DNA of 64,000 bases from Micavibrio sp. Its GTDB lineage: Bacteria; Pseudomonadota; Alphaproteobacteria; Micavibrionales; UBA9664. The stretch spans positions 1 through 64,000 of the forward strand of contig PAAR01000016.1 in assembly GCA_002699085.1 (NCBI GenBank). The letters are read 5' to 3'. Positions within the stretch are counted from its first letter, which is position 1; every line of letters starts with the position of its first letter. The notes under the pieces were generated by a model that was given only the letters and a program-made list of their open reading frames with translations, did not search any database and was not told the DNA's origin. The translations under genes were made by a program, and so were the position numbers. Below, piece by piece: positions 9,381 through 19,922 of the stretch.

Positions 9381-9716
9381 TTTTATGCCGAGTAGTGTAC
9401 GAATCTCTTCCCACGTGACAAAATGAACGGTGTTTTCTTCAAACCCCAGATCTCGCGTCCAGTTTTCCGTAGGTGTAAACACGGCAGCATCATTCGTGAC
9501 GCCAAGGATGGTTCCGACAACAGTGCCGTTCTGCTCAACGTAAATCTCCAGCGCAGCATCGACCTGTCCCATGTTGAGTTTGTTCATGCCCAGGATGATG
9601 GTCTCCAATGGGTGGCCGCGTGAGTAAATCGTGATGGTCGGTATCTCATCCATGCACACATGAATGCTTCCTTCTCCCGCAATAGCCAGTGGAATATGCA
9701 GAGTTTCGCAGGTCAT
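9375..9716 (-). CDS. hypothetical protein, 113 residues
   Basis: A plausible small soluble acidic protein with ordinary amino-acid composition and beta-rich character (THPLETIILGMNKL-like middle, EEIRTLLGIKP end). No signal peptide, membrane segment, metal ligand cluster or known motif was recognised. It stands alone on the minus strand at the left edge of the defence island, with its 5' end facing the repeat-rich region at 9840-9980. Gene call moderately sure; function unknown. Confidence 0.5.
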   Translation of the reverse strand: MTCETLHIPLAIAGEGSIHVCMDEIPTITIYSRGHPLETIILGMNKLNMGQVDAALEIYVEQNGTVVGTILGVTNDAAVFTPTENWTRDLGFEENTVHFVTWEEIRTLLGIKP

Positions 9717-9843
9717 TCAGTGACGCACGCAAGCCTGCGCAGAGCGGTCTGGCATCCTCGCAGGAATTCGCGCGGGTCCTGTGGGGGCATTTTCTATAGG
9801 GGCGGGGAACGTGCGGGACTTTTTTAGCGTCAGTACTTTCAAC

Positions 9844-9976
9844 TTAGTTGACTCGCTTACTTGACAGATTTTGCACAAGCCTTTGTTTTATTTGAATAAA
9901 ATCGTCAAGTAACGGGGAAAGCTGTCAACTTACTTGACACGATAAGCGTTTGATTTTCTTAAATAATTTAGTTGAC
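9844..9976. repeat. cluster of five TTA[C/G]TTGAC motifs
   Basis: The 9-mer TTA[C/G]TTGAC occurs at 9844-9852, 9857-9865, 9904-9912 (inverted), 9930-9938 and 9968-9976. The second and fourth copies share 11 bp (CTTACTTGACA). A GTAAAC...GTTTAC pair follows at about 9980-9997. The stretch 9717-10184 holds no convincing gene; it contains this cluster and the ATGCAT sites. Possible roles are a regulator-binding array, an iteron-like replication or partition site, or tandem TTGACA-type promoters. Confidence 0.55.
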
Positions 9977-10108
9977 CGGTAAACGGCCCCAGTTTACCCC
10001 TTGGTTTACTTATTCTGACAAATATCCTGAAATTTGCTTTTCGCAGAAATTCGCGCAGCAAAAATCCTCCCCCGCAAAATTTGAAAAAATTTCAGTAGAG
10101 ATTGCCAT

Positions 10109-10164
10109 ATGCATATTTATGATGCATTATTCATCTTAAATATGCATTTTAATGTATTATGCAT
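10109..10164. promoter_or_regulatory. four ATGCAT sites upstream of the restriction operon
   Basis: ATGCAT is present at 10109-10114, 10122-10127, 10142-10147 and 10159-10164 in very AT-rich sequence, ending 20 bp before the start of a ribbon-helix-helix gene. Ribbon-helix-helix proteins typically bind short palindromes in tandem, so this is a candidate autoregulatory operator and promoter region for the type I operon. No single -35/-10 pair stands out. Confidence 0.45.
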
Positions 10165-10184
10165 ACTTAATTTTAGGGCAGAGA

Positions 10185-10373
10185 ATGCTTAAGGACAGTC
10201 AAAAAATGGTTCGAACATCTGTGATCTTGCCGGAAGACAAGCGGGATCATCTGGAGCGACTAGCCAAGGAAAACGGCTTTTCGGTTGCTCTCGTTATCCG
10301 GTGCGCAATCGATGAATTTATTGAAAACACCAAGAACAACAAAAAGCTGAAGATCAAATCGGTGAAGGAGTGA
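10185..10373 (+). CDS. ribbon-helix-helix DNA-binding protein, first gene of the type I RM operon
   Basis: Protein of 62 residues. The ATG at 10185 ([19 protein letters not shown]) follows AGGGCAGAG. The beta strand [19 protein letters not shown] followed by two helices ([17 protein letters not shown]) fits the Arc/MetJ/CopG fold. It is 2 bp from hsdM, whose Shine-Dalgarno sequence lies inside its last codons, so the two are translationally linked. It probably controls the restriction operon through the ATGCAT array just upstream. The function is inferred from fold and position. Confidence 0.7.
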   Translation: MLKDSQKMVRTSVILPEDKRDHLERLAKENGFSVALVIRCAIDEFIENTKNNKKLKIKSVKE

Positions 10374-10375
10374 AT

Positions 10376-11953
10376 ATGAGTTCTCAAACACAGGCAAAAT
10401 CATCCGGTGCAAATATTGGCTTTGAGCAACAGCTCTGGGCTGCTGCCGATAAGATGCGCGGCCATATGGATCCTTCGGAATACAAACACGTTGCCCTCGG
10501 ACTTATTTTCTTGAAATACATCTCTGATGCGTTTGAAGAAAAATTTAATGAGTTGAGCGATGAACCCGGCGCCGATCCGGAAGATCGCGACGAATATCTG
10601 GCCGAAAATGTGTTCTGGGTTCCCAAAGGCGCGCGCTGGGGCAATATCAAAGCTAATGCCCGGTCTGCCAATATAGGCAAGATCATTGATGAAGCGATGG
10701 CTGAGATTGAAAAAGAAAACTCATCCCTTAAGGGTGTTCTTCCCAAGGACTACTCTCGCCCGGCTCTGGATAAACAGCGCCTGGGTGACCTCGTTGATTT
10801 GATGAGCTCTATCAGCATGAAAGCCCAAGGACAAAAAGATGTTCTGGGCCGTGTTTATGAATACTTTCTGGCGCGCTTTGCTGGCGTTGAAGGTAAAGGT
10901 GGCGGTGAGTTTTATACGCCACAATCTGTTGTGCGCTTGCTGGTGGAAATGCTGGAGCCGTATAAGGGGCGAATATATGACCCCTGTTGCGGTTCGGGCG
11001 GTATGTTTGTGCAGTCTGAAAAATTTGTCGAAGAACATGGTGGTCGGCTCGGTGATATTTCCGTGTACGGGCAAGAGTCAAATTTTACGACATGGCGTCT
11101 TTGCAAAATGAACCTTGCCATCCGCCAGATCGAAGGAAATATCGGTCCTAAAAATGCTGATACATTTCACAATGATTTGCACAAAGATCTGAAGGCTGAT
11201 TACATCATCGCCAACCCGCCATTTAATATTTCCGATTGGGGCGGTGACCGTCTGCGCGATGACATGCGGTGGAAGTACGGCGCGCCACCTGCTACTAATG
11301 CCAACTATGCCTGGGTGCAGCATATCGTGCATCATCTGGCGCCACGTGGTTTTGCCGGTTTTGTTCTGGCCAACGGCTCTATGAGCTCGACCACCGGCGG
11401 CGAAGGAGAAATTCGTCAACGCCTCATTGAGGATGATATGGTTGATTGCATGGTTGCCCTGCCGGGCCAGCTGTTCTATTCCACGCAGATTCCGGTGTGT
11501 TTGTGGTTTTTGGCTAAAGACCGTAGCAATGGTCTGGTGAAACATAGCAAGTTGCGCGACCGGCGCGGTGAAGTTTTGTTCATTGATGCCCGCAAGTTGG
11601 GGTATATGGCCGACCGTACCCATAAAGACTTCGATCCCGTAAAGGATATTTCTTATATCGTCGATGCCTATCATTCATGGCGTGGTGAGGAAGTTGAGCA
11701 TGAAGTCTTCAAAAAAGGTTATCAGGACATACCCGGTTTTTGTAAATCAACGCCCGTAGAGGAGATCAAGGAGCATGGTTATGTTTTAACGCCGGGGCGC
11801 TATGTTGGTGCGGCTGCAGCTGAAGAAGACAGCGTTTCTTTTGAAGAGAAAATGCAATATCTCTCGGATCAGATCGCGGAGCAGATGGCAATATCGCAAG
11901 ATTTAGACAAAGAAATTCGTAAACAATTGGCAAGGGTTGGCTATGCCTTCTGA
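10376..11953 (+). CDS. hsdM: type I restriction-modification methyltransferase subunit
   Basis: N6-adenine methyltransferase subunit of 525 residues. The ATG at 10376 sits 5 nt after GAAGGAG. The N-terminal HsdM domain ([20 protein letters not shown]...[16 protein letters not shown]) precedes the catalytic domain. That domain has SAM motif [13 protein letters not shown] and motif [11 protein letters not shown]. It assembles as M2S for methylation and R2M2S for restriction. Its end overlaps hsdS by 11 bp. Confidence 0.96.
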   Translation: MSSQTQAKSSGANIGFEQQLWAAADKMRGHMDPSEYKHVALGLIFLKYISDAFEEKFNELSDEPGADPEDRDEYLAENVFWVPKGARWGNIKANARSANIGKIIDEAMAEIEKENSSLKGVLPKDYSRPALDKQRLGDLVDLMSSISMKAQGQKDVLGRVYEYFLARFAGVEGKGGGEFYTPQSVVRLLVEMLEPYKGRIYDPCCGSGGMFVQSEKFVEEHGGRLGDISVYGQESNFTTWRLCKMNLAIRQIEGNIGPKNADTFHNDLHKDLKADYIIANPPFNISDWGGDRLRDDMRWKYGAPPATNANYAWVQHIVHHLAPRGFAGFVLANGSMSSTTGGEGEIRQRLIEDDMVDCMVALPGQLFYSTQIPVCLWFLAKDRSNGLVKHSKLRDRRGEVLFIDARKLGYMADRTHKDFDPVKDISYIVDAYHSWRGEEVEHEVFKKGYQDIPGFCKSTPVEEIKEHGYVLTPGRYVGAAAAEEDSVSFEEKMQYLSDQIAEQMAISQDLDKEIRKQLARVGYAF

Positions 11954-13229
11954 ATGGGAAGAAATATCTTTAGATAAGGCATTGGAAATAAATCCATCTG
12001 TTAAAATGGAGCGAGGAAAAGTCTATTCCTTTGTTGATATGCAATCAGTAGAGGCTGGATATAAATTTGTAGAGCCTCAGCAAAAGAGAGAATTTAAAGG
12101 CAGTGGTTCACGGTTTATAGATGGCGATACGCTAATGGCAAGAATTACGCCTTGCTTGGAAAATGGGAAAATTAGCAAATATCGCTCAAAAGATGATATT
12201 CCAGCTCATGGTTCTACTGAATTTATAGTAATGCGACATAGGAAAAATGTAACGCATCCTGAATTCGTATATTATTTAGTAATTTCAGACATAGTGAAGG
12301 CGTATGCTATTTCCCAAATGACAGGTAGTTCCGGCAGGCAAAGAGTGCCCGTTGATTCACTAAAGCATCTAACTATCAAGTTACCTTCTATTACTGAACA
12401 AAAGGCTATAGCTCAGATCCTGAAAGCGCTGGATGATAAAATCGAACTAAATCGGAAAATGTGCAAAGCGTTGGAGGATGCGGGGTCGGCAATATTTAAA
12501 AGCTGGTTTGTTGATTTTGACCCAGTTAGAGCTAAAGAAAATGAAGGCGAGCTAGGAGATCTTTCACCCGATATTTTGTCTTTGTTTCCCAATAGTTTTA
12601 CGGATAGCAAAATTGGTGATTTGCCAACGGGCTGGGATATCTCTGTCGTTTATGATTGGGCTGAGTATATTAATGGCGCTGCATACAAAAATATGCATTT
12701 CTCTGAAGAGCCAGATGCGCTGCCGGTCATTAAAATTGCAGAACTCAAAAATGGAATAGGCCCTGGCACAAAATTTACAAATACTGATTTAGGCGATAAA
12801 TATCTTTTGGACACAGGGGATATATTGTTTTCTTGGTCGGGCAGTCCAGAAACTTCCATTGATACTTTTCTTTGGGTAGATGGAAAAGGATGGCTGAATC
12901 AGCACATTTTCAAAGTGGTGCCAAAAGGTAGTGGAACCAGAGCATTTTGTTATTTTCTTTTAAAACACTTAAAACCAACTTTTATTCACATAGCAAAAAA
13001 CAAGCAAACAACAGGCTTGGGTCATGTAACAGTTAAAGATTTGAAAGAGTTAAAAGTTGCCAATCCAGGAAAAAAACTGATTAACGCGTTTGATGAAGTG
13101 ATAAATCCTATTTTTACAAGAATACAGGAAATTCTAGAGCAAAACGCGGCTCTTGCTAAAACACGTGATGCTCTTTTGCCTCAGCTAATGTCCGGTGAAC
13201 TGCGCGTTGAAGACGTTGGGGAGGTATAA
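11943..13229 (+). CDS. hsdS: type I restriction specificity subunit
   Basis: Specificity subunit of 428 residues with two target-recognition domains and conserved spacer helices. TRD1 ends in the typical [24 protein letters not shown]-like helix, and the C-terminus ends in [16 protein letters not shown]. The ATG at 11943 is chosen; an in-frame TTG at 11937 is possible. Base composition is clearly more AT-rich than hsdM and hsdR, as expected for hsdS genes whose recognition domains are exchanged by recombination. The target sequence cannot be read from the protein. Confidence 0.94.
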   Translation: MPSEWEEISLDKALEINPSVKMERGKVYSFVDMQSVEAGYKFVEPQQKREFKGSGSRFIDGDTLMARITPCLENGKISKYRSKDDIPAHGSTEFIVMRHRKNVTHPEFVYYLVISDIVKAYAISQMTGSSGRQRVPVDSLKHLTIKLPSITEQKAIAQILKALDDKIELNRKMCKALEDAGSAIFKSWFVDFDPVRAKENEGELGDLSPDILSLFPNSFTDSKIGDLPTGWDISVVYDWAEYINGAAYKNMHFSEEPDALPVIKIAELKNGIGPGTKFTNTDLGDKYLLDTGDILFSWSGSPETSIDTFLWVDGKGWLNQHIFKVVPKGSGTRAFCYFLLKHLKPTFIHIAKNKQTTGLGHVTVKDLKELKVANPGKKLINAFDEVINPIFTRIQEILEQNAALAKTRDALLPQLMSGELRVEDVGEV

Positions 13230-13237
13230 GAAAAGTT

Positions 13238-13903
13238 ATGGCCTTTATTCTGCAAGCCTCACGTCAAGTCTCGGAAATGGCAGCCGGTGCCGTGCATATT
13301 AAGGCACAGATACAGGCAATTGAAACAGCCATTGATCAGTCCCCTGCCTTTGTATTCGATTTATCCAAATCCCTGATTGATACGGTCTGCAAAACCATTC
13401 TTGAAGACCGGGGTGTAAAGCTGCCGGGCAAACCGGAAAGTCCGGCTCTATTGCGGGAAACACTTAAAGTTTTGAAAATGCATCATGATGATGTGGATCA
13501 GACGGAAAAAACTTATGAGAGCCTGAAGAAAACAGCCAACGGCCTTCAAACCGCGATGGCTGGAATTTGTGAGCTCCGTAATACACATGGCCTGATTGGT
13601 CATGGCCGCGACGGTTATGCGCCGGCTTTGGAATCTATTCAGGCGCAATTTGTTGCCAGTACGGCGGATACCATCATTCATATTTTATATCGTTCCCATA
13701 AAGGTTATGGTAACGGTGGTGCTGTTAGTCGTATATTTTATCAAGATTATGATGCCGAGAATGCTCAGATTGATGAATCATATGACGATGATGCTTTGAC
13801 TGAATTTGTTAAGCAGTTCAGACCCAGTGAAGTTTTGTTTAATATGGATAAAGATGCATATAAAGCGGCGATTGAAGATATAAAGAATGAGGATCAGGCA
13901 TGA
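13238..13903 (+). CDS. abortive-infection C-terminal domain protein (Abi_C-like) inside the hsd operon
   Basis: Protein of 221 residues between hsdS (8 bp gap) and hsdR (ATGA overlap), so it is translated as part of the type I operon. The mark of the Abi_C family (PF14355) is seen at residues 113-123, [11 protein letters not shown], after a helical region with a [19 protein letters not shown]-type helix. The RN...GHG pattern resembles HEPN-type RNase motifs. An abortive-infection role behind restriction is plausible but not shown. The protein has no transmembrane segment and no HTH. Confidence 0.7.
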   Translation: MAFILQASRQVSEMAAGAVHIKAQIQAIETAIDQSPAFVFDLSKSLIDTVCKTILEDRGVKLPGKPESPALLRETLKVLKMHHDDVDQTEKTYESLKKTANGLQTAMAGICELRNTHGLIGHGRDGYAPALESIQAQFVASTADTIIHILYRSHKGYGNGGAVSRIFYQDYDAENAQIDESYDDDALTEFVKQFRPSEVLFNMDKDAYKAAIEDIKNEDQA

Positions 13904-16900
13904 GCGGAGGTATGTTTACAGAGGATGTCGTTGAACAAGCGGCTTTAGCTTGGTTTGAAAATCTGGGTTATGAGCTTATTCACGGTCCGGACATTGCCCC
14001 CGGCGGTGAAGATCAGCAGCGCGCAGATTACGCCGATGTGGTGCTGGATCAAAAACTGCGTTCCGCGCTGGCGACTATCAATCCTGAAATCCCCGCAGAT
14101 GTTATTGACGAGGTATACCGAAAGGTCAGCACGTCGGCCACACCGGATTTATTTGAAGACAACCAGCTCTTTCACAACATGCTGGTTAACGGTGTTGATG
14201 TTGAATACGCAAAGGAAGATGGCCGTATCACGGGTGATAAAGTCTGGCTTATCGATTTTGACAAACTGGAAAACAATAGTTTTTATGCCGTTAATCAGTT
14301 TACCGTTGTCGAGAACAGGCAAAACCGCCGGCCCGATATTGTTGTTTTTGTTAACGGTCTGCCATTAGCGATTGTCGAGCTTAAAAATGCCGTAAACGAG
14401 AACACGACCAATCATCATGCTTACAACCAGCTGCAAACCTACAAAAAGGACATTCCTTCTCTTTTTAGAACCAATGAGGTTTTGGTCATATCGGACGGCA
14501 TAGAAGCCCGTGTGGGTTCTCTGACGGCCAATAAAGAGCGGTTTATGCCCTGGCGCACGATTGACGGTGTGGCGATTGCACCTAAGGGTTCTGCGGAGCT
14601 AGAAACGCTTCTTAAGGGATTGTTTGATCGTCAGGTTTTCTTGGATTTTATTCGGAATTTTATTGTTTTTGAAACCGACGCGCAGCGCATTGTTAAAAAG
14701 ATCGCGGCTTATCACCAGTATCATGCGGTCAACAAGGCGGTTGAGTGCACTATCGATGCGTCCGGCGAAGAAGGAGATAAGCGTGCCGGTGTTATCTGGC
14801 ACACACAAGGATCGGGGAAAAGTCTGTCGATGGCTTTTTATGCCGGAAAGATCATTCAACAGAAGGAAATGAAAAACCCGACGCTGGTTGTGTTGACGGA
14901 CCGGAATGATCTGGACGATCAATTATTCGCCACGTTTTGCACCTGTGAAAAACTGCTGCGGCAGACACCGGTTCAAGCCAAAGACCGAAAGCATTTGAAA
15001 GAAATACTGTCTGTTGCCTCCGGTGGCGTTGTATTCACGACTATACAAAAATTTGCACCTGAGAAGGGAGAATCCTTTCCTTTACTGTCTGATCGACGGA
15101 ATATTGTTGTCATCGCGGATGAGGCTCACCGTAGCCAATATGATTTTATCGATGGCTTTGCCCGGCATATGCGCGACGGATTACCTAAGGCCTCTTTTAT
15201 CGGCTTTACCGGAACGCCAATTGAGTTGTCGGATAAAGATACGTATGCCGTATTCGGCGATAATATTCACACATACGATATTCAGCAGGCAGTCGAAGAT
15301 GGGGCGACCGTTCGTATTTATTACGAAAGCCGCCTGGCAAAAATTGAACTTGATGAAGAAGAACGCCCTCATATCGAGGAAGACTTCCAAGAGGTCACGG
15401 AAGGCGAAGAAGTAGAGCGCAAAGAGAAGTTAAAAAGCAAATGGGCGCGTTTGGAGGCTCTTGTTGGAGCTGAAAAGCGTGTAGATCTTATTGCTCAGGA
15501 TCTGGTTGATCATTTTGAACGGCGCTTGGAGGCTATGGATGGTAAGGGCATGGCCGTATGTATGAGCCGCCGTATATGCGTCAATTTGTATAATGCTATT
15601 ATTAAATTGCGACCGGACTGGCACAGTGATGATGATGAAAAAGGTGCCATCAAAGTTATTATGACCGGCTCTGCCAGCGATCCTGATTCATTCCAGCCTC
15701 ATGTTCGTAATAAGGCAGGTCGAGATCTTTTGGCAAAACGCGCAAAAGATCCAACGGATCCACTTAAGCTTGTTATCGTTCGTGATATGTGGCTAACCGG
15801 CTTTGACGCCCCTTCAATGCACACAATGTATATTGATAAGCCTATGCAAGGACACGGCTTGATGCAAGCCATTGCCAGGGTCAACCGGGTCTTTAAAGAC
15901 AAACCCGGCGGGCTTGTGGTTGATTATTTGGGCATTGCGGACAGTCTTAAAAAGGCACTGGCAAATTATACGGAAGGTGATCGTAGCGAGACAGGTGTTC
16001 CGCAAGCTGATGCCATAGCTGTAATGCTCGAAAAATACGAAATCGTAAAACAGATTTTCCATGATTTTGATTATTCTTCCGCTGTTGATGGGAGCCCGGA
16101 AGAGCGCTTGCGAGCCATTCCAGCAGCTATGGAGCATATTCTTTCTCAAGAAAAAGGCAGAGAACGCTTTATGCAGGCTTCTCTTGATCTATCTAAGGCG
16201 TTTGCTTTATGTGCGGCAAGTGATGAAGCAAAAGAAATTCGTGATGAAGTAGGATTTTTCCAGAATATACGCTCTGCTTTCTCCAAATCCACCGCTGGAT
16301 CTGGGCGTGACATGGAGGATTTGAATACGGCTTTACAACAGATTGTTTCCAAAGCTGTAGCTTCTACGGAAATGGTTGATATTTTCGCGGCAGCGGGGCT
16401 CAAAAATCCGGATATATCCATTTTGTCAGATGAATTTCTGGCAGAAGTCCGAGGAATGGAGCGCAAAAACCTGGCATTGGAGATGCTCAAGAAATTAATC
16501 CAGGATGAAATAAAATCGCGTGCTAAGCGGAATGTCGTCCAAGCTCGAAATTTCACTGAAATGCTGGAGAACACCATTAAACGCTATCAAGGGCGTTTGA
16601 TAGAAGCCGCACAAGTAATTGAAGAGCTGATTAATCTTGCCAATGATATGCGAGAAGCTCAGGACAAAGGGGAAGATCTCGGCCTAAGCAGTGATGAATC
16701 TGCTTTTTATGATGCCCTCGCTGACAATATGAGTGCGCAAGATATTTTAGGAGATGATCAGCTTAGAACGATTGCACGCGAATTAACTGAATCAGTAAAA
16801 AACAGTACGAGCATTGATTGGACTGTAAAAGAGAGTGTTAAAGCTAAAATAAGGGTTACTGTTAAACGTATTCTAAGAAAATACGGCTACCCGCCAGATT

Positions 16901-16971
16901 TGCAAGAAAAGGCTACACAAACCGTTCTGGAGCAAGCAGAGCTTTTATCTGAAGAATGGTCAGTTAAGTAG
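13900..16971 (+). CDS. hsdR: type I restriction endonuclease/translocase subunit
   Basis: Motor and nuclease subunit of 1023 residues. The N-terminal PD-(D/E)xK nuclease is visible as [20 protein letters not shown] near residue 150. The SF2 translocase follows with Walker A TQGSGKS, DEAD-box [19 protein letters not shown], and later motifs including [20 protein letters not shown] and RVNRVF. A C-terminal helical HsdM-contact region ends the protein. It starts by ATGA overlap with the Abi_C-like gene. All catalytic motifs look intact, so the system should be functional. Confidence 0.96.
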   Translation: MSGGMFTEDVVEQAALAWFENLGYELIHGPDIAPGGEDQQRADYADVVLDQKLRSALATINPEIPADVIDEVYRKVSTSATPDLFEDNQLFHNMLVNGVDVEYAKEDGRITGDKVWLIDFDKLENNSFYAVNQFTVVENRQNRRPDIVVFVNGLPLAIVELKNAVNENTTNHHAYNQLQTYKKDIPSLFRTNEVLVISDGIEARVGSLTANKERFMPWRTIDGVAIAPKGSAELETLLKGLFDRQVFLDFIRNFIVFETDAQRIVKKIAAYHQYHAVNKAVECTIDASGEEGDKRAGVIWHTQGSGKSLSMAFYAGKIIQQKEMKNPTLVVLTDRNDLDDQLFATFCTCEKLLRQTPVQAKDRKHLKEILSVASGGVVFTTIQKFAPEKGESFPLLSDRRNIVVIADEAHRSQYDFIDGFARHMRDGLPKASFIGFTGTPIELSDKDTYAVFGDNIHTYDIQQAVEDGATVRIYYESRLAKIELDEEERPHIEEDFQEVTEGEEVERKEKLKSKWARLEALVGAEKRVDLIAQDLVDHFERRLEAMDGKGMAVCMSRRICVNLYNAIIKLRPDWHSDDDEKGAIKVIMTGSASDPDSFQPHVRNKAGRDLLAKRAKDPTDPLKLVIVRDMWLTGFDAPSMHTMYIDKPMQGHGLMQAIARVNRVFKDKPGGLVVDYLGIADSLKKALANYTEGDRSETGVPQADAIAVMLEKYEIVKQIFHDFDYSSAVDGSPEERLRAIPAAMEHILSQEKGRERFMQASLDLSKAFALCAASDEAKEIRDEVGFFQNIRSAFSKSTAGSGRDMEDLNTALQQIVSKAVASTEMVDIFAAAGLKNPDISILSDEFLAEVRGMERKNLALEMLKKLIQDEIKSRAKRNVVQARNFTEMLENTIKRYQGRLIEAAQVIEELINLANDMREAQDKGEDLGLSSDESAFYDALADNMSAQDILGDDQLRTIARELTESVKNSTSIDWTVKESVKAKIRVTVKRILRKYGYPPDLQEKATQTVLEQAELLSEEWSVK

Positions 16972-16973
16972 GT

Positions 16974-17564
16974 TTAATTGGAGCTAATTTTGCTGTCTTT
17001 TGTACTGTGCGTAAAAGTTTTGCCGTATATGCATTCATAAGTGAAATCCGCATCAAATTTATCGACGAAATCTTGATACGGTTTTTTATCAAACTGCATG
17101 TCTGTGGGGATCTGTATTTCCAGCAGGGTATGTTCTGCACCGGCTGGAAAAGGATAATCTTTACCGAAGACGGCAACGCTTTTTCTGATAATGCCGCCTT
17201 GCGCCTCTATCTTTTCCTCAATAGCCGCTTCAAGAGCTTTTCGGTTTTCATTACTGCCGATTTTATGGCCTTCGTAAAAGACAGAATAATCCCTGATGAT
17301 AGCCGGGCCAATGCCATTATTTTTGACATCGCAACGAACGATATAATAACCACCGGCATTATCTTCGTTTATCCAGGTGGTGACGTCTGGTTTGACTGAA
17401 AGGCGGTTGTGCTTGCGCGTCAGAAACGCTTGATAGGCGGTAAAAATTCCGGTGAACAGTGCCACAAGCATGGCCATAGCCGCGATGATATTATCCGCAC
17501 CATAGGATGCAATGGCATCCATAGTTTGTGTCATAAAATCTGCTGCGCTATTTGTAATGTCCAT
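16974..17564 (-). CDS. membrane-anchored protein of unknown function, last gene of the RloC-like operon
   Basis: Protein of 196 residues with one N-terminal transmembrane helix (IIAAMAMLVALFTGIFTAYQ). A short basic linker (RKHNR) and a cytoplasmic beta-rich domain follow (VKPDVTTWINEDNAGGYYIVRCDVKNNGIGPA... in form). The pattern of a TM helix followed by a domain reading VKNNGxGPAxI is common in uncharacterised proteins near defence genes. It is 3 bp downstream of the AAA_13 gene and so cotranscribed. It converges on hsdR with 2 bp between stop codons. Function unknown; a membrane partner or effector of the ATPase is conceivable. Confidence 0.6.
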   Translation of the reverse strand: MDITNSAADFMTQTMDAIASYGADNIIAAMAMLVALFTGIFTAYQAFLTRKHNRLSVKPDVTTWINEDNAGGYYIVRCDVKNNGIGPAIIRDYSVFYEGHKIGSNENRKALEAAIEEKIEAQGGIIRKSVAVFGKDYPFPAGAEHTLLEIQIPTDMQFDKKPYQDFVDKFDADFTYECIYGKTFTHSTKDSKISSN

Positions 17565-17567
17565 GCT

Positions 17568-19922
17568 CTAAATCTTCTCCAATAATGCCAGTGTATCTCT
17601 CACTTCTGGCAAAATTTCATCTCGCGATAATGTTGCAGAAACGGGCGCGGGAAGATTGCCATGGTGGGCATCATTGGATAATCCCGCCAGCTCCTTAATT
17701 TTGGCGCAGTGTTCTACAGTGATTTTATTCAGACCTTGAAGAGTGTCCGCGATTGTGCCCAGACCAATTAATCCTCTGCCTTTCAAGTGCAGGTAAAATT
17801 TAAATTTCAAATGAACTTCTAATGTTTCACGGATCATGTCCTGAATATCAGCCGTGGTTTTATGATCTGACGTGAGATACGTATTCAAATCATCGATGTT
17901 TTTGTGGTGCTGCTCTTTTCTTTCTTCTTCGATATCAAGAGCCACAATCTCGCTGTCCTTCGTCGCTTTGCGCTGGATTTTGATAAAGCGCGGAGATGTT
18001 AGATTTTTCTTTTTGTAAACTTCTTCCATCTGGAGAACAAAGTGCCTGTTATGCGATAGGGTGATAACCTGTGCGCATTGCTGAGAGAGTTCGGCCAGTT
18101 TTTTGCAAGTATTGTAACGTCTGTGCTCATCCATGCTGGAAAGTGGATCATCGAAAACGACAAGCGCATTGGATAAAGAAGGGTCGTTTTTTAAAGAGGT
18201 TAAAAATAGCGCAAACGCCAATGTTCCTTTATCGCCTTCGCTGAGGGTGTTTTTGAAGTTGGGCTGGTTCTGATTAGCGGCGGCCAGAGACACCGATTGC
18301 CCTAATATCTCAAGAGCAAAAATTGTTTGGGACGCCGTTTTTTTACGGCCATCCATTTTGATTTCCAGCTTCTTGATGCGAAACTCTGCACCGAGATCCT
18401 CAAGTACCTGGTTTATATCGGATTCAAAGAGCGGATTGGAATCATCGCCCAGAATGGATTTGGCATGTTGATCCAGTTGTATTGTTAGTGTCTCAACGTC
18501 TTGTGCGAGTTTCTCAGATTCTGTTTTTAAAGCTTTGTACTCTGTACAGAATGTTTCCTCTTCTGTCGTAAGGCGCTTTTTGATGAGGTTAAGCTCTTCC
18601 AATTTTAACTGCAGAGTATCCAAATTCGCTGTATCCAAACCGGCTCTTAGGGCAGAGATTTTGGGAGCCATGTCATCTATAGACTGATTATATGTTGTTA
18701 CCGCGTCTGTAATAGCAGTGATTTTTTCGATGAACCCGTCAAATAAGGGTTCATTAATTTCCGAGCGAGGATTTTGCTCTTTTTGTAAAAGTTCTGCAGC
18801 AATTTGCTTATACTCTGTTTCCAGTTCTGTTTTCGCTGCTGCTATTAGTTGCGATATATCGGGATACGCGATTTTACCAATGTGTTTTTCCCATGGTTCG
18901 ATGCGGTCTTTTGATGCCAGATATTCTGTTCCCAGTTCATTTATGCGGGCTTCCATATTCCAGTTGCGGAAGATATCTCCAGACTGTTTGAGGGTGGTGA
19001 TAAAATCATCATACAGGCCATCAAAGCATGACCTGTAGGCATCAAGAAGCGCAGTGATATCACTGCCCGTTAGTGACTGGCTGCAGAGCGGACATGCATC
19101 ATCTTTTATTTGCTCCAAACCTTGCTTTATAAAGTGAGCGCTGTTTGCCGGTTTTGCATGATGGTGTTGAATATGCGCATCAACTCGTTTTTTTGCCTCT
19201 TCATGTGAAGCATCAATATTTTGACCGTAAGCGTTTTTCAGCGCCAGGAGATCAGGGGCATTAAAATTGATTTTGGTCGCCAACGGTAATGATTGTATTT
19301 CCTGCAGATTTTGGAAGTTTTGAATTTCTATAGTCGTCGCCTGAATCTGGTTTCCAACATCTTCGGATGTATGCCCTTCTGCTATCTGCAAATAGCGGTC
19401 GATATCAACAGTCTGCCCGTTCAGCATGGGTTGGTTTCGAGTGTAAGACTGTTTTTTCTGCTTTAGCTCTGTGTCCTTGGTCGTTTTTTGCTGCTTTTTT
19501 TCTTCTAACTGATTGGCTAAAGCGACCCCCTGATGCCCCAAAACTATCCTGCTAAGCTTGGTTTGGTGCTCATCAGTAATTGTTTGAGTGAACAAATTTT
19601 CTGAAATATAGACAGGATCAAAAATATGAATGCGGCCTGAGGGTAATACAGTTCCCCAAGTCTGATTTTCAAAATTATAGGTCTGGCCACTGATGCTAAT
19701 GCTGACTTTTGGCGAAACGGTTTCCCCCAATCGCTTTCTGCCTAGAATATAATCAGGGTTCTTTTCGGAAAGAGAGCGAATAATATCGGTTAATGTGGTC
19801 TTGCCATGCCCGTTTGGCGCAAAAATAACAGTTGATTGTTCGAAATGACAGCTAGGATCATTTGCGCTACAGTTTTGAAACTTTCCCAATCTCTCAATTA
19901 TATTAATTTTTTGCAGTATCAT
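17568..19922 (-). CDS. AAA_13/RloC-like ATPase with zinc-hook motif
   Basis: Rad50-like ATPase of 784 residues. The ATG at 19922 is used because it overlaps the upstream stop as TAATG and follows AGAAGGAG. Walker A is APNGHGKTT (residues 35-43). Coiled coils flank CPLC at 277-280, a zinc-hook motif. The ABC signature is LSEGDKGTLAFAL and Walker B is ALVVFDDPLSSMD. The C-terminal region carries RETLE (R-x3-E), then several histidines (VEHC, DAHHG). This resembles the Arg-Glu-His layout of the PrrC/RloC anticodon nuclease domain. RloC proteins are known partners of type I RM loci, and one lies next door here. The nuclease assignment is inference; an SMC-like defence ATPase without nuclease is the alternative. 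Confidence 0.75.
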   Translation of the reverse strand: MILQKINIIERLGKFQNCSANDPSCHFEQSTVIFAPNGHGKTTLTDIIRSLSEKNPDYILGRKRLGETVSPKVSISISGQTYNFENQTWGTVLPSGRIHIFDPVYISENLFTQTITDEHQTKLSRIVLGHQGVALANQLEEKKQQKTTKDTELKQKKQSYTRNQPMLNGQTVDIDRYLQIAEGHTSEDVGNQIQATTIEIQNFQNLQEIQSLPLATKINFNAPDLLALKNAYGQNIDASHEEAKKRVDAHIQHHHAKPANSAHFIKQGLEQIKDDACPLCSQSLTGSDITALLDAYRSCFDGLYDDFITTLKQSGDIFRNWNMEARINELGTEYLASKDRIEPWEKHIGKIAYPDISQLIAAAKTELETEYKQIAAELLQKEQNPRSEINEPLFDGFIEKITAITDAVTTYNQSIDDMAPKISALRAGLDTANLDTLQLKLEELNLIKKRLTTEEETFCTEYKALKTESEKLAQDVETLTIQLDQHAKSILGDDSNPLFESDINQVLEDLGAEFRIKKLEIKMDGRKKTASQTIFALEILGQSVSLAAANQNQPNFKNTLSEGDKGTLAFALFLTSLKNDPSLSNALVVFDDPLSSMDEHRRYNTCKKLAELSQQCAQVITLSHNRHFVLQMEEVYKKKNLTSPRFIKIQRKATKDSEIVALDIEEERKEQHHKNIDDLNTYLTSDHKTTADIQDMIRETLEVHLKFKFYLHLKGRGLIGLGTIADTLQGLNKITVEHCAKIKELAGLSNDAHHGNLPAPVSATLSRDEILPEVRDTLALLEKI

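Noticed and set aside
9167-9418. 83-codon plus-strand ORF and its minus-strand counterpart
   Set aside because: Both cross GC-rich palindromic repeats and read as low-complexity sequence; no ribosome-binding site or recognisable domain.
10370-10375. GTG at 10370 as the start of hsdM
   Set aside because: It lies inside the Shine-Dalgarno sequence GAAGGAG that correctly serves the ATG at 10376.
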